Positions 1 through 7,327 of a DNA stretch of 14,517 nucleotides are shown piece after piece. The position numbers were made by a program, and so were the translations under genes. The DNA lies in assembly GCA_945869725.1 (NCBI GenBank), contig CAMBPO010000056.1, forward strand, positions 1-14,517, written 5' to 3'. This DNA is from Klebsiella pneumoniae. GTDB taxonomy: Bacteria > Pseudomonadota > Gammaproteobacteria > Pseudomonadales > Pseudohongiellaceae. The first letter of the stretch is position 1, and each line of letters starts with the position of its first letter. The notes below the pieces were generated by a model that searched no databases, had not been told where the DNA came from, and worked only from the letters and a program-made list of their open reading frames with translations.

Positions 1-1
1 C

Positions 2-1120
2 CGCTTATTCAGTAATCTGGAGACTCATCAGCATAAACTGATGCAGATCGTATTGTTCGGACAACCCGAACTCGATAAAAATCTGCAGGATAAAAGTATT
101 CGCCAGTTAAAGGAGCGAATTACTCACAGCTTCTACCTGAACCCATTGACGCCGGAAGAGGTCAGTGATTACCTGCGCCATCGCCTGAAAGCCGCAGGTT
201 GCCCGGCCCCGCAAGTATTCAGCAAAGCTGCTGAGAACCTGATTGCCAAAGCCTCTGGCGGCCTCACACGCCGCATTAATATCCTGGCCGACAAAGCCAT
301 GCTCGCCGCCTACTCTGAATCTGCGACCGCAACACGCCCGCGCTCAATGGGAAGCCAGCTGCATCCAACAGTATCGGCAAAGCACGTCAAGGCAGCGATA
401 AAGGACTGCGACTACATGCCGACCAGACAAATATCCTTGTGGCATGTGGTCTTTGCAGTGATGCTGGTGATTATTGGTATTCTGATATGGCAACTGATCA
501 TTGCCCGCAACACGCAGAGCAGCCCCATCAGCAGCACCATTAGCAGCCCCATCAGCAGCGCTACTCAGACAGTAAACCCAGACTTGATGCTCACCGAGTC
601 AGCGGAAGTCGCAAACAATGTCAATTCTCCGGCTCCAACACCGGAAACAGGCCTGACGCAGGCTACACCAGAGGCAGAACCGGCAGTCCCAGCGCAAACG
701 GCCATCCAGACGCAAACCCCTGCCGTCGCTTCTCCGTCAGTAGAGCCGGGTAACCTTAGCCAGCCGCTTGACGGCGCGTTACTGCCGGGCATCGTTTCGT
801 CGCGCATCGATGCATATCAGCGCCTTATCGAGACAGGCGTGCCCGGGATCTACACGATCCGGGTGCTGACTGCCGGTACTGACGAAATTCCTTTTTTGGC
901 GAGATCATTAAACCTGATTGACCGATCCGGTTTGTTGGATAGCACTTACGTATGTTTGACGCAATCCGAGGTCCGCCCCATATGGTTAATTCTGTTTGGA
1001 CAGTACAACAAAGTTGATGACGCCAGAGCCGCCATTAATGATTTACCGCCAGAACTCTGGCCGAACCATCCCTTCGCTCAAAATGTGGAGACTGTGCAAT
1101 GTTCAACGGTAAGGAGCTGA
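2..1120 (+). CDS. mshM: MshM/ExeA-type AAA ATPase with SPOR-like C-terminus (5' truncated by window)
   Basis: This is the 3' part of an ATPase of the ExeA/MshM family, which helps assemble or place the secretin through the cell wall. The frame is open from base 2, and the codons before the ATG at 41 already match the family (RLFSNLET), so the true start and the Walker A and B motifs lie upstream of the window. Numbering from the Met at 41, VLFGQPELD (4-12) is the sensor-1 region and GGLTRRINILADKA (73-86) the sensor-2 region. A single transmembrane helix spans about 131-154. A Ser/Pro/Thr-rich periplasmic linker follows (about 157-245), then a SPOR-like domain (about 270-353) with the typical LILFGQY...A...LPPELWP pattern, which suggests peptidoglycan binding. 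The stop is 3 bases before the secretin start. The family call is firm; the SPOR call is by pattern only. The linker carries an 18-base direct repeat. Confidence 0.88.
   Translation, partial: RLFSNLETHQHKLMQIVLFGQPELDKNLQDKSIRQLKERITHSFYLNPLTPEEVSDYLRHRLKAAGCPAPQVFSKAAENLIAKASGGLTRRINILADKAMLAAYSESATATRPRSMGSQLHPTVSAKHVKAAIKDCDYMPTRQISLWHVVFAVMLVIIGILIWQLIIARNTQSSPISSTISSPISSATQTVNPDLMLTESAEVANNVNSPAPTPETGLTQATPEAEPAVPAQTAIQTQTPAVASPSVEPGNLSQPLDGALLPGIVSSRIDAYQRLIETGVPGIYTIRVLTAGTDEIPFLARSLNLIDRSGLLDSTYVCLTQSEVRPIWLILFGQYNKVDDARAAINDLPPELWPNHPFAQNVETVQCSTVRS
518..559 (+). repeat. 18-base direct repeat in the MshM-like linker
   Basis: The sequence agcagccccatcagcagc occurs at 518-535 and again, identically, at 542-559, a period of 24 bases (8 codons). 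It encodes Ser/Pro/Ile-rich peptide just after the transmembrane helix, in the periplasmic linker. Being a multiple of three, copy-number change would alter linker length without a frameshift. Confidence 0.85.
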
Positions 1121-1123
1121 CAC

Positions 1124-2815
1124 ATGATCGGTTTGCTTGAAGGCATGCGCTTCAGATTGATTGCTACATTGCTGGCATTGCCGCTGGCAGCCTGCGGAAC
1201 ATCATTGCCCGACCGTGGAGACGATAACAGACATATTCAAGCGCCACAGTCAGCAGTACCCGATGGGATACCGGAGATTGTGCGCCCAATGCCATTACTC
1301 CCCCAGCCTCAGGCGCAGGCTGCGCCTGAGTTGTTCACTGTTGTGGTCCAGGATGTCCCGGTACGTCAACTGCTGTTTGCCATGGCACGCGATGCCGGCA
1401 TTAATATTGATGTGCATCCCAATGTGCTTGGTGACGTCAGTATCAACGCTGTGGACAAAACGCTGCCGCAGATTATCGAACGCATCAGCCGGCAGGTGGA
1501 TTTCCGCTGGCGCATCGAGTCTGACAATACACTCATCGTAGAGCCAGATACCCCGTTTCAGCGCACCTATCGTATCGACTACGTTAACGTGACCCGAGAC
1601 GCCAACACCATGCTGAGCGTTTCAAATTCGATTGGAAGCGTAGCGGGAGCCTCAAGCGGCGGTGGCGGCGGTGCTAACAACTCCACTGCCAATCTGTCAC
1701 AAAGCTCGGCCAACAATTTCTGGGTGACCCTGGTTGATAACATCCGCGGACTTTTGGGTGAGACATCTGATGGGGCTGCAGCATCAGGCGCGCCAGGGGA
1801 CACAGCAGCGGCCGGATCTTCCACGAGATCAGCTGTCGTCGCCAACGCCGAGTCCGGGCTGATTACTGTTCACGCAACAAGCCGGCAACACCATGACGTC
1901 GCTGCGTTTATCGATAATGTACTCAGCCGATCGCTGGCACAAGTCATGATAGAAGCGACGGTCGTGGAGGTATCATTGAATGACAACTACCAATCCGGTG
2001 TTGATTGGGCAACCATCAGTCGCAATAGTGGACAGATAGACTTTATGCAAAGTGTTACCGGCGCCAACGCGCGTGAAGCGCCGGCGTCAGTGATGACCAT
2101 AGACCGCACCAGCGGCCCAGACGCCATTGCCGCCACGATTCGTATGCTGTCCGAATTCGGCGAACTGCGCGTCCTGTCTAGTCCAAAAATCATGGCACTG
2201 AATAATCAGGCCGCTATGTTGCGCGTGGTGGATAACAGGGTGTATTTCACCATTGACGCCGAACCCGGCATTGCGGCCACTGCGTCCACCCCTGGTACCC
2301 CAGCGACCTATACAAGCGAAGTTCACACCGTTCCGGTTGGTTTTGTGATGAGTGTCACCCCGCAAATCAGTGACAGCGATCAGGTCACTCTGAATGTGCG
2401 GCCAACCATTTCCAGAATTGTGCGTTTTGTTAATGACCCCAGTCCGATATTGGCAGAAGCCGGGGTTGTTAACTCCATTCCGGAGATTCAAATCCGCGAA
2501 ATTGAGTCTATACTCAAAGTGTACAGTGGGCAGGTTGCAGTACTCGGCGGCCTAATGCAGGATACGTTGGATAATAATACCGCCGGGCTACCAATTGCCT
2601 CTCGTGTGCCAGGCATTCGCAACCTGTTCAGTTATCGCAACGATACCGCAACAAAAACCGAGTTGATTGTTTTTATTCGCCCAGTTGTTGTCCGGCAACC
2701 GTCACTGGACGGCGATCTGGAAGAGTACCGCGAGTTCCTGCCAGCCGGTGGCATCAATATCAATAATTATTTTAGCAATCAGACTGTTCAGCAAACAGCC
2801 AGGCCTCTCAGGTAG
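1124..2815 (+). CDS. mshL: Outer-membrane secretin, MshL type (lipoprotein)
   Basis: This is the secretin that forms the outer-membrane pore for the filament; 563 residues is usual for MshL. The N-terminus is a lipoprotein signal with lipobox LAAC (Cys24), so the protein is probably lipidated and may reach the outer membrane without a separate pilotin. Residues about 70-140 form a short N-terminal secretin domain (TVVVQDVPVRQLLFAMARDAG). A Gly/Ser/Asn-rich segment (about 173-235) precedes the secretin core (about 270-522). The core shows PEIQIREIES (453-462), VAVLGGLMQD (471-480), a VPGIRNLF element (495-502) and the closing ELIVFIRPVVV (513-523). The start at 1124 is favoured because AAGGAG (1111-1116) lies 7 bases before it. 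An inner ATG at 1145 has a purine run too close to be a good ribosome site. It lies between the MshM-like ATPase and the TPR gene, as expected within an MSHA-type operon. Confidence 0.94.
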   Translation: MIGLLEGMRFRLIATLLALPLAACGTSLPDRGDDNRHIQAPQSAVPDGIPEIVRPMPLLPQPQAQAAPELFTVVVQDVPVRQLLFAMARDAGINIDVHPNVLGDVSINAVDKTLPQIIERISRQVDFRWRIESDNTLIVEPDTPFQRTYRIDYVNVTRDANTMLSVSNSIGSVAGASSGGGGGANNSTANLSQSSANNFWVTLVDNIRGLLGETSDGAAASGAPGDTAAAGSSTRSAVVANAESGLITVHATSRQHHDVAAFIDNVLSRSLAQVMIEATVVEVSLNDNYQSGVDWATISRNSGQIDFMQSVTGANAREAPASVMTIDRTSGPDAIAATIRMLSEFGELRVLSSPKIMALNNQAAMLRVVDNRVYFTIDAEPGIAATASTPGTPATYTSEVHTVPVGFVMSVTPQISDSDQVTLNVRPTISRIVRFVNDPSPILAEAGVVNSIPEIQIREIESILKVYSGQVAVLGGLMQDTLDNNTAGLPIASRVPGIRNLFSYRNDTATKTELIVFIRPVVVRQPSLDGDLEEYREFLPAGGININNYFSNQTVQQTARPLR

Positions 2816-2834
2816 GTAACGCAGGTCAGCACAG

Positions 2835-4397
2835 ATGAGTTTATTGATGGAAGCACTACGCAAAGCTGAAGAAGCTAATCGTCGTGCTGCACAAGGATCA
2901 GGGTCTGATAACACTGCGACACCGTCCTTAAGTGCGGGGGTGCCTGAGACCTCTGCACCTGCAGAAAATACAGTACCAGTGGATTCATCTGATGGCCTCA
3001 TCGCAGCGTTGCAAGCTGCTGAGCCTCAACATGAGATGACGAATTTTTTGCGTGAGCTCACGGCACAAAACACCGAGCTCACAAAGCCTGGGATTCCTGT
3101 CGAAAAGCCGGAAACAAATCAGCAGGCTCCAGCGACGGGTCAGGCCAAGACAGAAAAATTTGAGGAAGCTCTGGCTGAAAAAAAATCGGCGCGCGCGCTG
3201 TTTGACTCAAAAATCAGATCCAAGTCCGGCATGACACCCCAAAAGCGCATGCTGATACTCGGATCAACCGCTGCATTGACAACAGTGGCCATCATTGGCA
3301 GCTGGCTGGTGTTGATATTGATGGACGGCAGCGGAAATCAGTATGCCATTCCGCCGCTCGCAGTAAACGAGCCGCTCGGCGCACCCATCACTCCCACGGC
3401 CACTGACCCAGTAGAGACAAACACAGTAGAGACAAACACAGTAGAGACGGACCCAGTAGCGACTGAATCAGTTGCGACAGATAGCGTTGAAACGCTCGTA
3501 ACTGCGCCTGATACTGCTCGCAACATCGACATCGACAACAACACCGAAATCAGCGCCACTCCCGCTGCAACAGCTGCAGTGATGGAATCAGCTGCATCGA
3601 CCGCTCACACATCGGCCTCAGCAACGCTAGTGTCAATGCAGGCACCGCCCACAATATCGCCGGCGCTTGCCCAGAATACGCCCGCCATCGATCCGGAAAC
3701 CGGACTTTACGAACTGCCGCTGGATGCCGAACAAAGCCCTACCGAATCTGTAACTGCCGGCTCACCCTCACCCATTCGCATCAGCCGCAGCGAACCAATA
3801 CGTAATCCCGACATGCAGGTGCTCAACGCATGGTCGGCTTATCAGCAGGGCGATTACGCCGCTGCACGTATTCTTTATCAACAATTTCTGGCCCTCGATC
3901 CGGATAATCGGGACGCGCTGCTTGGTGTTGCGGCCACTGCCATGCAGCAGGGGGATATGATCAGCGCCCGGCAAACCTACAACCACCTGTTAGGTCTGAA
4001 TCCTCGTGACGTATTGGCGCGCACCGGATTACTGGAGACCACCTCTGCGTCAGATCCGGTGCAGCGCGAAACGGAGCTCAAAACACTGCAGATTGATCAT
4101 CCTGACATCGCTGCAGTGAGTTACTCCCTGGGCAATCTGTATGCTGGCCAACAACGCTGGCATGATGCACAACAAGCGTATTACGAGGCCTTATTAATAG
4201 CCCGCACACAGGATGAAGGTGCGGTGAGTCCGGATTACGCGTTTAATTTGGCGATCAGCCTAGAGCGCATCAATCAACCTGAAGCTGCCCTGACGTTTTA
4301 CAGGGAAGCGCGCGCGCTGGCCGTGCAGCAGGTACCCGGATTTGACATGGCCACTCTTGATCAGCGTCTGCGCGCGCTGGAGAGGAGCCAGCCATGA
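2835..4397 (+). CDS. Single-pass membrane TPR protein, MshN-like
   Basis: A 520-residue protein of the MshN-like type found beside MshL and MshE. The N-terminus MSLLMEALRKAEEA (1-14) is a charged amphipathic helix, a common signature of TPR proteins in such clusters. A disordered, probably cytoplasmic, stretch leads to one transmembrane helix (about 139-163). The periplasmic part begins with a low-complexity linker containing pentapeptide repeats of the form V-E/A-T-x-x (193-222). Residues about 329-515 hold TPR-like helices (AWSAYQQGDYAAARILYQQF, then GNLYAGQQRWHDAQQAYYEA, then NLAISLERINQPEAALTFYR). TPRs in related systems help secretin assembly; that role is inferred here. The start has only a weak ribosome site (CAGGT, 2822-2826). 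The stop overlaps the next start as ATGA, which indicates translational coupling to the ATPase. The sequence is too variable to assign mshN firmly. Confidence 0.85.
   Translation: MSLLMEALRKAEEANRRAAQGSGSDNTATPSLSAGVPETSAPAENTVPVDSSDGLIAALQAAEPQHEMTNFLRELTAQNTELTKPGIPVEKPETNQQAPATGQAKTEKFEEALAEKKSARALFDSKIRSKSGMTPQKRMLILGSTAALTTVAIIGSWLVLILMDGSGNQYAIPPLAVNEPLGAPITPTATDPVETNTVETNTVETDPVATESVATDSVETLVTAPDTARNIDIDNNTEISATPAATAAVMESAASTAHTSASATLVSMQAPPTISPALAQNTPAIDPETGLYELPLDAEQSPTESVTAGSPSPIRISRSEPIRNPDMQVLNAWSAYQQGDYAAARILYQQFLALDPDNRDALLGVAATAMQQGDMISARQTYNHLLGLNPRDVLARTGLLETTSASDPVQRETELKTLQIDHPDIAAVSYSLGNLYAGQQRWHDAQQAYYEALLIARTQDEGAVSPDYAFNLAISLERINQPEAALTFYREARALAVQQVPGFDMATLDQRLRALERSQP
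3411..3500 (+). repeat. Six degenerate 15-base tandem repeats (V-E/A-T-x-x)
   Basis: Units start at 3411, 3426, 3441, 3456, 3471 and 3486. The first two, gtagagacaaacaca, are identical; later copies diverge step by step. Each encodes a pentapeptide of the form Val-Glu/Ala-Thr-x-x in the periplasmic linker of the TPR protein. The period is a multiple of three, so slippage would keep the frame. Confidence 0.9.
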
Positions 4398-6100
4398 AAA
4401 AACCCACATCCAAAAAGCGCCTGGGTGAGTTACTGCTAAACCGGGGGGCGATCACTCAGGATCAGCTACGCATTGCGCTACAAGAACTGAAGACCAGCAA
4501 CAAACCGCTGGGAAAAGTGCTGATCGACCTGGGTTTTGTGACCGATGCTCTGGTAAGGGACGCGCTCAGTGAAAACACCGGGCAGAAAAGCGTTGACCTC
4601 AGACATGCCGTGCTGGATGCAAACTGCATCCGTGTTGTCCCCCAGGAAATTGCCAAACGCTTTACCGTGCTGCCCTTGTACTATAACGAGGCTGATCGTC
4701 ACCTGACTCTGGCGATGGCAGACACCTTCAACATCGTGGCACTGGACCAGATTCTCGCGCATAACGGCGGCCATCTGCGCATATCGCCGGTGCTTGGCAG
4801 CGAAGCAGAGATTGTTCGTGTCATCGAACAGTTTTACGGTTTTGAGCTATCCATTGACGGTATCCTGCGGGAAATTGAAACCGGTGAAGTAGACTTTGCA
4901 AGCCTTATGGTTAGCGATGACACCTACAGTCATCCGATGGTACGTCTGGTGAATGCGCTGTTTTCAGACGCAGCGCAGCGGGAAGCCTCGGATATTCACT
5001 TTGAACCGGAAGAAGCCTTTCTGCGCATTCGTTACCGTATTGACGGCGTCTTGCGACAGGTGCGAAGCCTGCATAAAAGCTATTGGCCCGCGATGGTTGT
5101 GCGTCTGAAGATCATGAGCAACATGAATATTGCAGAGTCACGCGCGCCACAGGACGGCCGTATTTCCCTATCGCTGGTAGGCCGGCAGATTGACTTCCGG
5201 GTTGCGTCTCAACCGACCACCTGGGGTGAAAACATTGTTTTGCGTCTGCTTGACCGCCTTAAAGGCATTGTGGCTATGGACAAGTTGGGGCTGAGCGATG
5301 CAAACCTCGCGTTGCTGCGCCTGATGCTTTCCAGACCCGAAGGAATAATTCTGGTCACCGGACCGACCGGTAGCGGTAAAACCACAACGCTCTACTCGAT
5401 TCTGAGCGAGATGAACAAGGAAGACGTGAACATCATGACCATGGAAGATCCGGTGGAATACCCAATGACGATGATACGGCAATCATCGGTGAACGAGTCG
5501 GTAAAAATGGGCTTTGGCGAGGGTATCCGCTCCATGATGCGTCAAGACCCCGACATTATTCTGGTCGGCGAGATCCGCGATCATATCACCGCAGAAATGG
5601 CGTTCCGTGCCGCCATGACCGGCCACCAGGTCTTCTCGACGCTTCACTCCAACTCAGCCATCGGATCCATGCCGCGCCTGCTGGACATCGGCATTTTGCC
5701 TGACATTATTGCCGGCAATCTGATTGGCGTGATTGCACAACGACTGGTGCGAAAACTGTGCCCGCATTGCAAAGTCAGGGTCGAGGCCGGGGATCTTGAA
5801 CGGCGCCTGCTGGGTGTTAAAACCACTGAACCCGTGTTTATCTATACCGCTGCCGGTTGTGATGAATGTGACCATCAAGGTTACAAGGGGCGGACCTCAG
5901 TCATCGAAATCCTGAAAATCAACAGCGCTATGGATGAACTGATTTCACGTCGCGCCAGCACGCGAGAAATGATCAATAAAGCAAAAGAAAGCGGTTTCCT
6001 ACCCATCGCTGACGATGCCTGCCGACGTGTTATCGAGGGCGCCACCAGTCTGGAAGAAATTTCACGGGTCGTCGATCTCACTGACAGAATCCTGGGGTAA
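4394..6100 (+). CDS. mshE: Pilus assembly ATPase, MshE/GspE family, with N-terminal MshEN domain
   Basis: Cytoplasmic hexameric ATPase that powers filament extension. At 568 residues it is full length for MshE. The N-terminal MshEN domain (about 9-61) keeps RLG (9-11), LG (39-40) and the two-motif spacing, but has Leu32 and Asn61 at the places where the c-di-GMP motif usually has Gln. The catalytic half shows Walker A GPTGSGKT (323-330), the Asp box TMEDPVEY (349-356), Walker B with the Glu of DIILVGEIRD (387-396) and the His box GHQVFSTLHS (410-419). A zinc-type tetracysteine site is present at Cys456/Cys459 (CPHC) and Cys489/Cys492 (CDEC), which is typical of extension ATPases and not PilT. 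The start overlaps the upstream stop (ATGA) and has AGAGGAG (4381-4387) 6 bases before it. It partners with the platform protein encoded next. Family assignment is very secure; c-di-GMP control is uncertain. Confidence 0.96.
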   Translation: MKKPTSKKRLGELLLNRGAITQDQLRIALQELKTSNKPLGKVLIDLGFVTDALVRDALSENTGQKSVDLRHAVLDANCIRVVPQEIAKRFTVLPLYYNEADRHLTLAMADTFNIVALDQILAHNGGHLRISPVLGSEAEIVRVIEQFYGFELSIDGILREIETGEVDFASLMVSDDTYSHPMVRLVNALFSDAAQREASDIHFEPEEAFLRIRYRIDGVLRQVRSLHKSYWPAMVVRLKIMSNMNIAESRAPQDGRISLSLVGRQIDFRVASQPTTWGENIVLRLLDRLKGIVAMDKLGLSDANLALLRLMLSRPEGIILVTGPTGSGKTTTLYSILSEMNKEDVNIMTMEDPVEYPMTMIRQSSVNESVKMGFGEGIRSMMRQDPDIILVGEIRDHITAEMAFRAAMTGHQVFSTLHSNSAIGSMPRLLDIGILPDIIAGNLIGVIAQRLVRKLCPHCKVRVEAGDLERRLLGVKTTEPVFIYTAAGCDECDHQGYKGRTSVIEILKINSAMDELISRRASTREMINKAKESGFLPIADDACRRVIEGATSLEEISRVVDLTDRILG

Positions 6101-6106
6101 GTCACG

Positions 6107-7312
6107 ATGGCCTTGTTCCGTTACAAAGCAATGACCCGCCAAGGCACAATCCGCAACGGCAATCTTGACGCAACCAACGAGGTTGATCTCGAGCAGCGAC
6201 TGCTGCGCATGGGGCTGGACCTGATCCGCGCCGATGTCACCAAAGAGGCTCGTGCATCCTTTGGTCAGAAAATAATTAGCAAACATGTTCTGATCAATTT
6301 TTGTTTTAACATGGAGCAGTTGACCCGCGCCGGCGTTCCGCTGCTGGATGGCCTGAAGGATTTGCGCGACACCCAGGAGCATCCGCGTTTTCGCGAAATT
6401 GTTGCCAACATGATTGATGAAATTGAAGGGGGTAAAACGCTGTCACAGGCATTGGCCGAGCATTCCAGCATTTTTGACCCGTTGTTTGTGAGCTTGATTC
6501 GTGCAGGGGAAGCCACCGGTCAACTGCCTGAAATATTTGATTCGCTATCAAAAACCATCAAGTGGCAGGACGAACTTGAAAAGACCACCAAGAAGCTGCT
6601 GACCTCTCCCTTGATTGTCGGCACGGTGGTACTGAGCGTGACGGCATTTCTCATGATTTATCTAGTTCCTCAACTGGTTGCTTTTATTGAAAGCATGGGT
6701 CAAGAACTGCCTTTCTATACCCGTGCCCTGATCGCCACGTCAGACTTTATCGTGGCGTATTGGTACATCATGATCATCACACCACCGGTGACATTTTTTG
6801 GAATTAAGCTGCTGGTCGAGCACAATGAAAACGCCGCCATGCAGGCTGATCTCATCAAAATCAGTATCTGGAAATTTGGTCCGGTCCTGAAGAAATTACT
6901 GCTGTCCCGCTTCGCCAACTTCTTTGCCATGATGTATGCAGCTGGCATTCCGATTTTAAAATGTCTGGAGATCGCCGAGGATATTATCGGCAACAAGGTC
7001 ATCAAGCAGGCGCTTGGAACTGTCCGTATTGACATTCAGCAGGGTGCTCCTATCGCCCAGAGTTTTCAAAATACCGGGCTGTTCCCGCCGCTGGTGATTC
7101 GTATGCTGCAAGTGGGTGAGGTAACCGGAAATCTCGACTCTGCCCTGTTAAACGTCAGCTATTTTTACGATCGCGACATCAAAGATTCGATTGATAAAGT
7201 GCAGGCCATGATCGGGCCGATGATGACGGTGATTCTGGGCTTGTTGCTGGGATGGGTCATGCTTTCAGTGTTGGGCCCAATCTATGACACAATTTCCAAT
7301 ATCCAGATTTAA
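6107..7312 (+). CDS. mshG: Inner-membrane platform protein, MshG/GspF family
   Basis: Polytopic protein on which the assembly ATPase acts; 401 residues is the usual length. Two tandem GspF domains are visible. The first carries RAGVPLLDGLKDL (74-86) and SLIRAGEATGQLPEIF (129-144); the second carries the matching AAGIPILKCLE (278-288) and RMLQVGEVTGNLDSAL (332-347). Transmembrane helices lie at about 167-193, 214-237 and 368-392. It starts 6 bases after the ATPase stop, with a weak G-rich ribosome site overlapping that stop (near 6094-6099), so coupling is likely. All key family features are present and nothing looks broken. Confidence 0.95.
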   Translation: MALFRYKAMTRQGTIRNGNLDATNEVDLEQRLLRMGLDLIRADVTKEARASFGQKIISKHVLINFCFNMEQLTRAGVPLLDGLKDLRDTQEHPRFREIVANMIDEIEGGKTLSQALAEHSSIFDPLFVSLIRAGEATGQLPEIFDSLSKTIKWQDELEKTTKKLLTSPLIVGTVVLSVTAFLMIYLVPQLVAFIESMGQELPFYTRALIATSDFIVAYWYIMIITPPVTFFGIKLLVEHNENAAMQADLIKISIWKFGPVLKKLLLSRFANFFAMMYAAGIPILKCLEIAEDIIGNKVIKQALGTVRIDIQQGAPIAQSFQNTGLFPPLVIRMLQVGEVTGNLDSALLNVSYFYDRDIKDSIDKVQAMIGPMMTVILGLLLGWVMLSVLGPIYDTISNIQI

Positions 7313-7327
7313 CTGGTTTAACCGCAT

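Noticed and set aside
565..807. Minus-strand open frame opposite the MshM-like linker
   Set aside because: It lies entirely opposite a well-supported gene, in a Ser/Pro/Thr-rich stretch where low-complexity codons keep the antisense frame open. It has no ribosome site or family resemblance.
3411..3500. CRISPR-like array
   Set aside because: Units of 15 bases follow each other without spacers and are in frame within a clear coding region, so this is a coding tandem repeat.
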